A DNA stretch of 48,340 nucleotides from Enhydrobacter aerosaccus (GTDB lineage: Bacteria; Pseudomonadota; Alphaproteobacteria; Reyranellales; Reyranellaceae), in contig CAIMEE010000512.1 of NCBI GenBank assembly GCA_903839865.1, positions 1 through 48,340 on the forward strand. The letters run 5' to 3'. Numbering within the stretch: the first letter of the stretch is position 1; every line of letters starts with the position of its first letter. Of this stretch, positions 1-7,382 are shown in pieces. The notes below the pieces were generated by a model. That model ran no database searches. It had not been told where the DNA came from and was given only the letters and a program-made list of their open reading frames with translations. The translations under genes were made by a program, and so were the position numbers.

Positions 1-176
1 CAGGTCGTGACGCCAGCAGCTACTTCGCCATCGGCGACGCGCAGGTGATCCGCGACCGCGTCGCGGCCTACGTGGCGGTCGGCATCGAGAAGTTCATCCT
101 GCGTCCCGTCGGCTCGGGCGACGAGGTGATCGTCCAGACCAAGCGGCTGATCGAAGAAGTCCTGCCGCACATCTAG
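1..176 (+). CDS. LLM class flavin-dependent oxidoreductase (3' end only)
   Basis: Only the last 57 or so codons are present; the gene begins before the window and stops at the TAG at 174-176. The frame reads ...DASSYFAIGDAQVIRDRV...GIEKFILRPVGSG...EEVLPHI. The pattern 'G..e.i.drv..yv..Gi.kfilrp' is the C-terminal helix-strand of luciferase-like TIM-barrel monooxygenases, where the flavin-dependent enzyme closes its barrel. It lies 13 bp ahead of another LLM gene in the same direction, so it is probably the upstream member of a three-gene LLM operon. The fragment is too short to assign a subfamily or substrate. Confidence 0.7.
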   Translation, partial: GRDASSYFAIGDAQVIRDRVAAYVAVGIEKFILRPVGSGDEVIVQTKRLIEEVLPHI

Positions 177-189
177 GGAGAGAGATGCC

Positions 190-1032
190 ATGAAACTGGG
201 CGCGGCGATGTTTTTCACGGACTACTCGATGTCGCCTGGCGAGCTCGGCAAGGCGCTGGAAGAGCGCGGCTTCGACTCGGTGTGGTCGCCCGAACATTCG
301 CATATTCCGCTCAGCCGCGAGTCGGCCTTCCCCAGCGGCGGCGAGCTGCCGAAGAAATACTACGACGCCATGGATCCGTTCGTGGCCCTGATGGCGGCGG
401 CCGCGGTCACGAAGACGCTCATGGTCGGCACCGGCATTTGCCTGATCACCCAGCGCGACACGATCCAGACCGCCAAGCTGGTGGCCTCGATCGACCAGCT
501 TTCGGGCGGCCGCTTCCTGTTCGGCATCGGCAACGGCTGGAACAAGGACGAGATGGCCAACCACGGCACCAAATTCGAGACCCGCCATAAGCTCGCCCGC
601 GAGAAAGTCGAGGCGATGAAGGAGATCTGGAGAAAATCCAAGCCCGAGTATCACGGCGAGATGGTGAACTTCGATCCGATGATGACCTGGCCCAAGCCGA
701 TCCAGAAGCCGCATCCGCCGATCTGGGTCGGCGGCGCCTTCCCCTACGGCGCGCGGCGGGCGATCCGCTACGGCGACGGCTGGATGCCGCACCGCTCGCG
801 GCCGCAATACGCCAATGTGCGCGACATGCTGCCGGAGTTCGCCAGGCTCACGGCCGAGGCCGGACGCGAGGTGCCTGTCACCATCTGGGGCGCAAAAGAA
901 GACGAGGACATGCTGAAGGCCGACCGCGACGCGGGCGTCGTGCGCGTGATCGTGAGCCTCGATTCGGCGAAGTCGGACGTGATCCTGCCGCAGCTCGATC
1001 GCTGGGCAAAGCTCTTGCAGAAGGTGGCGTGA
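190..1032 (+). CDS. LLM class (F420-type) oxidoreductase
   Basis: A 280-residue cytoplasmic protein of the bacterial luciferase-like fold. The landmarks fit this family: an N-terminal strand (MKLGAAMFF), 'GFDSVWSPEH' after the first helix, 'LMVGTGI' and 'LSGGRFLFGIGNGWNKDE' around residues 103-121, and 'PPIWVGGAFP' near residue 180. Such enzymes oxidise or hydroxylate small molecules with FMN or F420; the substrate cannot be read from sequence. The start is supported by a GGAGAGAG ribosome site at about 177-184. The next LLM gene begins 2 bp after its stop, so the two are probably translationally coupled. The closest subfamily by eye is the 'probable F420-dependent oxidoreductase' group, but cofactor use is inference. 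Confidence 0.88.
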   Translation: MKLGAAMFFTDYSMSPGELGKALEERGFDSVWSPEHSHIPLSRESAFPSGGELPKKYYDAMDPFVALMAAAAVTKTLMVGTGICLITQRDTIQTAKLVASIDQLSGGRFLFGIGNGWNKDEMANHGTKFETRHKLAREKVEAMKEIWRKSKPEYHGEMVNFDPMMTWPKPIQKPHPPIWVGGAFPYGARRAIRYGDGWMPHRSRPQYANVRDMLPEFARLTAEAGREVPVTIWGAKEDEDMLKADRDAGVVRVIVSLDSAKSDVILPQLDRWAKLLQKVA

Positions 1033-1033
1033 A

Positions 1034-1936
1034 ATGAAGATGCAACTCGGCGTGAACCTCCCTTTCAGCGACATCGGCACCGGCCCCGTCGTCATGCGCG
1101 ACTATGCGCAGGCAGCCGAGGGGTTGGGTTTCGACTTCCTCGTCTGTCCCGACCACGTGCTGAACGCCGATCCCGCCAAGGCTCCAGCCGGCTCGCGCGC
1201 GGGCGGTTACGCCTCGCCCTATCAGGACCCGTTCGTGCTCTTCGCCTATCTTTCGGGCCTGACGAAGAAGATCGGCTTCGCCTCGGGCGTCCTCATCCTC
1301 GCGCAACGGCAGGCGGCGCTGGTCGCCAAGCAGGTCGCCTGTCTCGATGAGCTGAGCGGCGGCCGCTTTCGCCTCGGCGTCGGCGTCGGCTGGAATACGA
1401 TCGAATTCGAAGGCCTCGGCATGGATTTCCATACGCGCGGCAAGCGCTCGGAGGAGCAGGTCCAGTACATGCAGGCGCTGTGGGCCAATCCCTCGATCAA
1501 TTTCAAGGGCAAGTACCACCAGCTCACCGACGGCGGCATCAATCCGCGGCCGAAGTCGGGCAAGGTGCCGGTGTGGTTCGGCGGCCATGCCGAACAGACC
1601 CTTGAGCGCGTGGCCAAGTACGGCGACGGCTTCATCCCCAACCGCTGGCCGCCGGGCGACGAGGCGCTCGCGGTTCTCGAGAAGTTACGCGGCCTGATCA
1701 AGGCCGCGGGCCGCGACCCGAAGGACGTCGGCCTCGACGTCTGGACGTCGGTCGGCAAGGGCAGCGAGGACGACTGGCGCAAGGAGATCGCCTTCTGGAA
1801 GAAGGCGGGCGTGACGCACATCACCGCCCATACGACGTTCTCGAGCGCGATCCACCAGCGCATCGCCGGCAAGACCTACGACGATCACCTGAAGGCCATC
1901 ACGCGCTACACAGAGGCGGTGAAGGACCTGCTGTAG
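1034..1936 (+). CDS. LLM class (F420-type) oxidoreductase
   Basis: A 300-residue luciferase-like monooxygenase. It shows 'LGFDFLVCPDHVL' near residue 30, 'KKIGFASGVLILAQRQ' in the fourth strand region, the family signature 'LSGGRFRLGVGVGWN' around residues 107-121, and 'VPVWFGGHAEQTLERV' near 180. It starts at an ATG separated by one base from the TGA of the preceding gene. It is related to but clearly different from that neighbour, so the pair is two enzymes rather than a recent duplication. Probably the last gene of the operon: the downstream intergenic region begins with an inverted repeat. Substrate unknown. Confidence 0.88.
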   Translation: MKMQLGVNLPFSDIGTGPVVMRDYAQAAEGLGFDFLVCPDHVLNADPAKAPAGSRAGGYASPYQDPFVLFAYLSGLTKKIGFASGVLILAQRQAALVAKQVACLDELSGGRFRLGVGVGWNTIEFEGLGMDFHTRGKRSEEQVQYMQALWANPSINFKGKYHQLTDGGINPRPKSGKVPVWFGGHAEQTLERVAKYGDGFIPNRWPPGDEALAVLEKLRGLIKAAGRDPKDVGLDVWTSVGKGSEDDWRKEIAFWKKAGVTHITAHTTFSSAIHQRIAGKTYDDHLKAITRYTEAVKDLL

Positions 1937-1948
1937 GGCAGGAATCCC

Positions 1949-2019
1949 AAAATCCTGGGACATCTAAAACGTTGGCCCGCTTGAGCGGAACGCAGTTTGT
2001 CCCAAAATCCGTCACCCCC
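1949..2019. repeat. Dispersed intergenic inverted repeat, copy 1
   Basis: Just after the LLM operon the arms AATCCTGGGACA (1951-1962) and TGTCCCAAAATCC (1998-2010) face each other. Between them sits a hairpin with arms CCGCT (1977-1981) and AGCGG (1984-1988), itself flanked by CGTT and AACG. The right arm runs into GTCACCCCC. A second element with the same arms and a different centre lies at 38923-38995, also after the last plus-strand gene of a run. The shared arms plus symmetrical centre suggest a REP-like or terminator-like RNA element. Confidence 0.6.
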
Positions 2020-2054
2020 TGATATCAATGATATCATTGATATCATTGATATCA
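2020..2054. promoter_or_regulatory. Four tandem TGATATCA palindromes (probable RHH operator)
   Basis: The 8-bp palindrome TGATATCA occurs at 2020-2027, 2029-2036, 2038-2045 and 2047-2054, each copy separated by one base (period 9). It ends 32 bp before the ATG of the FitA-like antitoxin gene. Ribbon-helix-helix repressors such as MetJ and Arc bind as cooperative arrays to short tandem palindromes. I therefore infer that this is the autoregulatory operator, possibly overlapping the promoter. Confidence 0.65.
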
Positions 2055-2086
2055 CGCTGCCCGCTTCTTAGACTTGAGGAGGCACT

Positions 2087-2296
2087 ATGGCCTCCCTCCT
2101 GATTCGCCAAATCGACGACAATCTGAAGCGGCAGGTGCGGCTGCGCGCCGCCGAGAACGGCCGGTCGATGGAAGAAGAAGTGCGCCGGATCCTGCGCGCG
2201 GCGCTGGAGGTGCCGTCCCCGGAGGAAGAGGGCCGCCGCAAGCTGGAAGAGCTTGCCGCCAAGGAAATCGAGTCCCGGCGGCCGCGCGGTCAGTAA
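2087..2296 (+). CDS. FitA-like ribbon-helix-helix antitoxin, apparently without toxin
   Basis: A 69-residue protein beginning MASLLIRQIDDNLKRQV, followed by 'RAAENGRSMEEEVRRILRAAL'. This is the classic strand-helix-helix layout of FitA/VapB-type antitoxins, in which the N-terminal strand pairs in a dimer and inserts into the DNA major groove. The C-terminal tail (EEEGRRKLEELAAKE) is charged and would normally wrap a PIN-domain toxin. A GAGGAGG ribosome site lies at 2076-2082, 4 bp before the ATG. No PIN protein follows: the stop at 2296 is 28 bp from the end of a convergent aminotransferase gene, and the plus strand beyond has no toxin-like frame. It may be a remnant of a TA module, an anti-addiction antitoxin, or a stand-alone regulator. 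Confidence 0.8.
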   Translation: MASLLIRQIDDNLKRQVRLRAAENGRSMEEEVRRILRAALEVPSPEEEGRRKLEELAAKEIESRRPRGQ

Positions 2297-2324
2297 GGCC
2301 CCGGGCCGTCGAGGCGAAGCATCG

Positions 2325-3509
2325 TCAGGCTTTGACTTCCGAGCTCAGCCAATCGATCGCGGCCTGCACGCCACCCTTTCCGTGCGGGATGTCGAGCGCC
2401 GCCAGCCCCATCTCCACGACGCCCAGCGTGCCCAGCATCATTGGTGCGTTGACGTGGCCCATGTGGGCGATCCGGATCGCCTTGCCCGAAAGCTCGCCGA
2501 TGCCGTGGCCCACGATGACGCCACACTGCTTGTCGCAATAGGCGCGCAGCGCCTCGGGATCGTGACCGTTGACCAGCACGCAGGTCACCGAGTCGGAACG
2601 CTCCTGCGGCTCGATGATGTTGAAGCCGATCGCCTGGCCTTCCGCCCACACGCCGACGGCCCGTCGCACTGCTTCCGCCAGCAGCCGGTGACGGCGGTGC
2701 ACATTCGCGAGGCCCTCCTCGAACAGCAGGTCGAGCGCCTGGCGCAGGCCGAACAGCAGATGTTCGGGCGGCGTGCCGGCATATTTCTGATAGTGCTGCT
2801 CGCCTTCGCGATCGGTCCAGTCCCAGTAGGGCGTGCGCAGTCCCGCCTTCTTGTGCACCTCGCGCGCGCGGTCGTTGGCCACGACAAAGCCCAGTCCGGG
2901 CGGCGTCATCATGCCCTTCTGCGAACCCGACATCGCGACGTCCACGCCCCAGGCGTCCATTTCGAACGGCATGCAGCCGAGCGAGGCCACCGCATCGACC
3001 ATCAGCAGCGCGTCGTGCCTGGCCGCCCGCATCGCCTTGCCGATCGCTGCGATGTCGTTCACCACGCCCGACGCGGTGTCGATCTGGGCCACGAGCACGG
3101 CCTTGATGGTACCGTCCTTGTCGGCCCTGAGGCGCGCCTCGACCTCGTCAGGGCGAACGGCGCGGCGCATGCTGCCTTTCAGTACCTCGACGTCCACGCC
3201 CATGCGGCGGGCGTTTTCGCCCCAGCCGATCGCGAAGCGGCCGCTCTCCAGCACCAGGATCTTGTCGCCCTTGCTGAGCACGTTGGTCAGTGTGGCCTCC
3301 CAGGCGCCATGACCGTTGGCGATGTAGATGTAGGCCCGACCCTTCGTGCTGAAGACGCGCGCGACGTCGCGCAACAGGCCGTCCGTCAGCGCCAGCAGCG
3401 GGCCGGAATAGATATCCATCGCCGGGCGATGCATCGCACGCAGCACCTCGTCAGGCACCGTGGTCGGCCCCGGTATCGCCAGAAACTCACGTCCCGCACG
3501 CACGCTCAT
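2325..3509 (-). CDS. Class V aminotransferase, serine/alanine-glyoxylate type
   Basis: A 394-residue PLP-dependent aminotransferase of the alanine/serine-glyoxylate family. It shows the N-terminal 'IPGPTTVPDEV', the glycine-containing 'ANGHGAWEA' phosphate-binding region (residues 64-72), 'MVDAVASLG' with the pyridine-binding Asp (D172), and 'SGSQKGMMTPPG' carrying the Schiff-base lysine K198. Its length is usual for the family, which moves amino groups between serine or alanine and glyoxylate, as in the serine cycle or photorespiratory-type glyoxylate disposal. It is the last gene in the minus-strand run from 5331, 81 bp after a transglutaminase-like gene. The exact amino donor is not determined by the motifs. 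Confidence 0.85.
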   Translation of the reverse strand: MSVRAGREFLAIPGPTTVPDEVLRAMHRPAMDIYSGPLLALTDGLLRDVARVFSTKGRAYIYIANGHGAWEATLTNVLSKGDKILVLESGRFAIGWGENARRMGVDVEVLKGSMRRAVRPDEVEARLRADKDGTIKAVLVAQIDTASGVVNDIAAIGKAMRAARHDALLMVDAVASLGCMPFEMDAWGVDVAMSGSQKGMMTPPGLGFVVANDRAREVHKKAGLRTPYWDWTDREGEQHYQKYAGTPPEHLLFGLRQALDLLFEEGLANVHRRHRLLAEAVRRAVGVWAEGQAIGFNIIEPQERSDSVTCVLVNGHDPEALRAYCDKQCGVIVGHGIGELSGKAIRIAHMGHVNAPMMLGTLGVVEMGLAALDIPHGKGGVQAAIDWLSSEVKA

Positions 3510-3590
3510 CTGCCATTGCCTCCGCTTTTGTCCCTTTCATCGTACCATTGGAAAGGAACACAGGCACGCAAGGCGAGTCTGCTTTCGTCG

Positions 3591-4400
3591 CTAGCCCACT
3601 TGGTCGGTCCACACCTTGAAGCTGACCAGCGTGTTGGGCCCGAACGTATAGGCGATCGGCACGTCGGCGGCGTCGCGGCCGCGGCCGATCAGGATGCGGC
3701 CGATGCGCGGCACGTGATTGCGCGCGTCGAACGTGTACCACTGGCCGCCGAGATAGGCCTCGAACCAGCCGGCGAAATCCATCGGCGCGTCGACCGGCGG
3801 GATGCCGATGTCGCCGAGATAGCCCGTGCAGTAGCGCGCGGGAATGTTCAGGCAGCGGCAGAAGGTGATCGCGAGATGGGCGTAGTCGCGGCACACGCCC
3901 GTCTTCTCGGTGAAGGCGTCCCACGCCGTCTTGGTCGGACGCGCATACTCGTAGCCGAAGGTGATATGGGCATGCACGAAGTCGATGACGGCCTGCACCC
4001 GCGCCCAGCCAGGCGCAACGTTGCCGAACAGCTGCCACGCCGCCTCGGTCAGCCGGTCGGTCTCGCAGTAGCGGCTGCCCAGCAGGAACGAGAGCGTCTC
4101 GGCCGGGAGATGCTCGACGGCGTGCTGCTGGACCCACGGAGCGACGGCATCGAGGAGGCCCGAATCCCGCACGACGCCATTCGCGGAAACGCTTACCCGG
4201 CCCGCGGGTGCCAGCATGCGGCTGCACAGATTGCCGAAACTGTCGTGATAGGCGGTGATCGGGACGCGGGGACTGACCGTCGGATAATCCGGCGTGAGGA
4301 CGTCGGCAGTGCGCGAGAAATGCGTGCCGAGCACCATGATCACCGGGGTCGGCTGCGGGAAGTCATAAACGAGTTCGTAGCCGACCTGAATTTTGATCAA
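3591..4400 (-). CDS. Transglutaminase-like protein with altered catalytic His
   Basis: A 269-residue protein of the bacterial transglutaminase-like superfamily (COG1305 type), made of an N-terminal beta domain and a papain-like core. The nucleophile motif 'TGVCRDYAHLA' gives C170, and the Asp motif 'WYTFDARN' gives D225. Where relatives have His-Ala-Trp, this protein reads A210-G211-W212 ('DFAGWFEAYL'), so the catalytic histidine appears to be missing. It probably acts as a peptidase, amidase or binding protein rather than a true cross-linker. It is 16 bp downstream of a second transglutaminase-like gene that has all three catalytic residues, so the two products may work together. No signal peptide is evident. 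Confidence 0.82.
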   Translation of the reverse strand: MIKIQVGYELVYDFPQPTPVIMVLGTHFSRTADVLTPDYPTVSPRVPITAYHDSFGNLCSRMLAPAGRVSVSANGVVRDSGLLDAVAPWVQQHAVEHLPAETLSFLLGSRYCETDRLTEAAWQLFGNVAPGWARVQAVIDFVHAHITFGYEYARPTKTAWDAFTEKTGVCRDYAHLAITFCRCLNIPARYCTGYLGDIGIPPVDAPMDFAGWFEAYLGGQWYTFDARNHVPRIGRILIGRGRDAADVPIAYTFGPNTLVSFKVWTDQVG

Positions 4401-4416
4401 GACAGTCCTCTGTTCG

Positions 4417-5331
4417 TTACGCGCTCCCCGACGTCACGCTGACATGGACGTCCATGCCGAGCGGATCGCACGAACCACCGATGAAGGTGCCGTGCAGGGG
4501 AAGTGCATCGTTCGGATCGTGCACGACGGCAACGGTCACCAAGGCGGCCTTGCCGACGCTGCCACAGGTCGGATCGACATCGACCCAGCCCGCTCCCGGC
4601 AGATAGACCTGCGCCCAGGCATGGGTCGCGCCGTGCGGTCCTTCTTCCGAGGCTGAGGAAACGGTATTTTCCGCGTCGGGTTCCACGGGCTTTTCCGGGG
4701 AGCTCGCGAGATAGCCCGAAGCGAAGCGCGCCGCGAAACCCAGGGTGCGCGCCGCTTCGATCATCAGTAGCGCGAAATCGCGGCAGGTGCCGTGGCCCAG
4801 GCGCAGCGTTTCCAGCGGCGGCTGGATGCCCCGGGCTTCGCGGCGGCGATAGAGGAAGCCTTGCCGGACGCCGCGCGACAGGCGGCCGAGCAGGTCGAGC
4901 GTGTCGATCGGGCCGTCCGTCGGAAGGAACTGTGCGGCCCAGCCGCGGATCTCGTTGTCCGGATCGGGATGACGGCGCTGCAGGCACTCGGCGAGGTCGG
5001 CCGCGTCGATCCCGGTGTAGTCGACGGGAAAGGTCCGCGCGCGTTCATCGAGTCCGATCGCCGGAGTTTCCCCCGGCAGGTGCTCCAGGCTCACGATGCT
5101 TTCGAAGCTGAGCTCGCTCGCCTGTCCAGTGAACTCCGCGATCGCCACGTGATTGCCGAAACTGTCTTCGACAAACCGAAGACTGCTGGGCTCCGGTTTG
5201 ATGCCGAGGCGCATCTCGATGATCTTCTGGTCATGCTGCTCGCGCGGCCGAAGCATCAGGCGATGCTCGCCGAACGAGACCGGCTGTCGATAGCGGTAGG
5301 TCGTGACGTGCCGAATGGTCAGTGACGTCAT
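4417..5331 (-). CDS. Transglutaminase-like cysteine peptidase family protein
   Basis: A 304-residue protein with an N-terminal 'bacterial transglutaminase N-terminal' beta domain ('IRHVTTYRYRQPVSFGEHRL', residues 6-25, and 'VEDSFGNHVA'). A transglutaminase core follows with a complete triad: C183 in 'GHGTCRDFALLM', H237 in 'THAWAQVYLPG' and D253 in 'VDVDPT'. Family members are predicted cytoplasmic peptidases or amidases and are often encoded with a second copy, as here. The start ATG at 5331 is preceded by an AGGAG-like site. It is the first gene of the pair; 96 bp of featureless DNA separates it from the ABC_sub_bind gene upstream. Confidence 0.87.
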   Translation of the reverse strand: MTSLTIRHVTTYRYRQPVSFGEHRLMLRPREQHDQKIIEMRLGIKPEPSSLRFVEDSFGNHVAIAEFTGQASELSFESIVSLEHLPGETPAIGLDERARTFPVDYTGIDAADLAECLQRRHPDPDNEIRGWAAQFLPTDGPIDTLDLLGRLSRGVRQGFLYRRREARGIQPPLETLRLGHGTCRDFALLMIEAARTLGFAARFASGYLASSPEKPVEPDAENTVSSASEEGPHGATHAWAQVYLPGAGWVDVDPTCGSVGKAALVTVAVVHDPNDALPLHGTFIGGSCDPLGMDVHVSVTSGSA

Positions 5332-5427
5332 GACATCTCCTGACGTCCATCAAGCACGTTTCAGGCCATAGAGATATCGCCTTCGGGGCCTGCCAATTGG
5401 TCAATCGGGAACAGATCGGCCCGGCGC

Positions 5428-6414
5428 CTACTCGATCACGTCGTCGGCAAGGGCCAGCACGTTGGGCGGAAATGTCAGCCCGATCGTCTGGGCGGTCTTC
5501 AGGTTGATCGTCAGATCGAACTTGGTCGGCTGCTCGGCGGGCAAATCCTGCGGTCTGGCGCCCGCCAGGATCCGCTTCACGAAGTAGGCCGAGCGGCGGA
5601 TCAGGGAGTCGAGCGAGGGACCGTAGCTCAGCAATCCGCCAGCGTCGGTCAGTTCCCGGGTCACTCCCAGCAAGGCAAGGCGGCGGTCGCTGCACAATTG
5701 GGCGGTATGACCGCCGATCTGGACCAGCATGGCATCGAGCGCCACGATCACCGCGTCGGCCCTGGCCGCGGACGACGCGGCAATGGCGCCGTCGATCGCC
5801 TCCGGCGAGGCCACCTCGATGGCCACGGCCTCGATGCCGACCGTGGCGGCGGCGGCGCGAATGCTCTCGAAGATCGGCCGGTTGGTCGGGTTGCCCGGAT
5901 TGACCAGCACCGCCACCCGCCGCACGGCCGGCAGGGCGGAATGCATCATGTCGACGAGCTTGGGCACCACCTGGTCGCCCATGGTGGCCACTCCGGTCGT
6001 ATTGCCGCCCGGGCGGGCGAGGCTGTCGATCAGTCCGGCACCCACCGGATCGTTGGTCGCCATGAAGACGATCGGGATCGTCTTCGTTCCCTGCTGCGCT
6101 GCCCGCACGCAGGCGATCGTCTGGACCAACAGAACTGCCGGGTTCCGCGTGAGCGCCTGCTGCACCAGCGCGGGAAACCGCTGATAGTCGCCGTCGGCGT
6201 AAAAGACGTCGAAGGCATAGTCCTTCTCGGTCAGCCCGTTTTCCTTCAGGCCCGCCCGCATCGAGGCGAGGCGGGCGACGGCGGCCGGCGCGGTGCCGGA
6301 TTCGATCCAGGCGAGTCGGGCCGGGCTTTGCGCCTCGGCGCGCGCTGCGAGCACGACGCCGACGGCGGCGAGAAGGCCGCGACGCCTCAAGCGATAACCG
6401 TCTTGGCGAACCAC
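5428..6414 (-). CDS. ABC transporter substrate-binding protein (ABC_sub_bind family)
   Basis: A 328-residue periplasmic binding protein of the ABC_sub_bind (TrpX-like, COG2984) family. The export signal 'RRRGLLAAVGVVLAARAEAQ' is followed by the first Rossmann-like lobe (ARLAWIESG). 'PIVFMATNDPVGAGLI' and 'RPGGNTTGVAT', around residues 115-140, are the family hallmarks, and the tail reads 'FPPNVLALADDVIE'. Two starts are possible: a GTG at 6414, 28 bp inside the upstream LLM gene, or a TTG at 6390 overlapping that gene's TGA as TTGA, which leaves a tighter signal peptide. No partner permease or ATPase is encoded nearby. The ligand is unknown; family members bind tryptophan or other small organics. 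Confidence 0.85.
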   Translation of the reverse strand: MVRQDGYRLRRRGLLAAVGVVLAARAEAQSPARLAWIESGTAPAAVARLASMRAGLKENGLTEKDYAFDVFYADGDYQRFPALVQQALTRNPAVLLVQTIACVRAAQQGTKTIPIVFMATNDPVGAGLIDSLARPGGNTTGVATMGDQVVPKLVDMMHSALPAVRRVAVLVNPGNPTNRPIFESIRAAAATVGIEAVAIEVASPEAIDGAIAASSAARADAVIVALDAMLVQIGGHTAQLCSDRRLALLGVTRELTDAGGLLSYGPSLDSLIRRSAYFVKRILAGARPQDLPAEQPTKFDLTINLKTAQTIGLTFPPNVLALADDVIE

Positions 6415-7382
6415 TCCACCTGGTCCTCGTACTCCGACATCGTGTCGGCCGGGATCATCAGGGCGCAGGCATGGTCGACGCCGATCTTCCGCAGGCCCTC
6501 GACCTTCTCCCTGATCAGGTCGGGCGAGCCGATGAGGTTCGCGACCATCTGCTTGGACAGGTCGCGGCCGGTATAGGCCAGCGACTTGCGGTGGTGCACG
6601 AGACCCGATGCCATGTAGCGCTTCTCGGCTTCCTCGGTGGTCTTGGCGATGGTGATGGAGAACTGCGGCGCGATCTCGATCTCCGCGGGGTCGCGGCCCA
6701 GCTCATGGGCGCGGTTCTTCAGGATCTTGATCCACTCCTCCAGCTCGGGCCACGGCCGCCAGCCCGGCAGCCAGCCGGTCGCATGGCGCGCGGTGCGCTC
6801 GATGGTCGGCTTGTTGTGCCCGCCCAGCCACAGCGCGAAAGGATCGCGCTTGGGCTTGGGATACATCTCGATGTCCTTCACGGCGTAGTATTTTCCCTCG
6901 TGCGTGACGCGGCGCTCGGCGAACAGCCGCTTCATCAGCGCGAGGCCCTCGTCCATCATCTCGCCGCGCTGCGCGGTCGCGGCGATGCGCGGCGCCCAGG
7001 CCGCGAACTCCTCGCGGTAGGCGCCGATGCCCAAGGCGAGAATCAGCCGGCCGCCCGAGAGCTGGTCGATGGTGGCGGCGGTCTTGGCCAGCCAGAACGG
7101 ATCGCGCATCGGCTGCACGGCGAGCGCGGTTCCCACTTCCAGCGTCGTCGTGGCGGCGGCGCAGAACGACAGCACCGTCAGCAGCTCGTAGAAATTGGGC
7201 GGCGAGTCGGGATAGAGCTCGCGCACATAGTTCTGGCTCTGGATGTGGTCATTGCCCCACACCGAGTGGTAGCCGAGCTTCTCCGCGAGCTTGGCCATGC
7301 GCACGAAGTCGGACGGATCGACGAAGGGCACGGGATACATGACGCCTTCGAAGCCGGTGGGGAGCGAGATGCTGAACTTCAT
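6387..7382 (-). CDS. LLM class (F420-type) oxidoreductase
   Basis: A 331-residue luciferase-like flavoenzyme with 'YHSVWGNDHI' near residue 40, 'TLEVGTALAVQPMRDPFWLAK', 'IDQLSGGRLILALGIGAYREE' around residues 104-124, and 'FALWLGGHNKPTIER' near 182. The ATG overlaps the stop of the next upstream LLM gene by 4 bp (ATGA), so the two are translationally coupled. Position in the operon: threonine synthase-like enzyme, LLM, this LLM, ABC binding protein. This suggests the enzyme acts on an imported small organic compound; the substrate is not identifiable. Cofactor could be FMN or F420. Confidence 0.87.
   Translation of the reverse strand: MKFSISLPTGFEGVMYPVPFVDPSDFVRMAKLAEKLGYHSVWGNDHIQSQNYVRELYPDSPPNFYELLTVLSFCAAATTTLEVGTALAVQPMRDPFWLAKTAATIDQLSGGRLILALGIGAYREEFAAWAPRIAATAQRGEMMDEGLALMKRLFAERRVTHEGKYYAVKDIEMYPKPKRDPFALWLGGHNKPTIERTARHATGWLPGWRPWPELEEWIKILKNRAHELGRDPAEIEIAPQFSITIAKTTEEAEKRYMASGLVHHRKSLAYTGRDLSKQMVANLIGSPDLIREKVEGLRKIGVDHACALMIPADTMSEYEDQVEWFAKTVIA

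Noticed and set aside
2020..2054. CRISPR-like or satellite interpretation of the tandem 9-bp repeats
   Set aside because: Units are 8-bp palindromes with 1-bp spacers, with no 20-40 bp spacers and no cas genes; an operator fits better.
2297..2324. Search for a PIN toxin after the FitA-like gene
   Set aside because: Only 28 bp remain before a convergent aminotransferase and no toxin-like frame exists.
3522..3565. CCTTTC/GAAAGG inverted repeat after the transglutaminase-like gene
   Set aside because: A 6-bp stem with a 12-nt loop and no U-run is weak; chance pairing is likely.
2253..4442. Long plus-strand open frame over the aminotransferase and transglutaminase genes
   Set aside because: Antisense to genes with intact catalytic motifs; no recognisable domain or ribosome site of its own.
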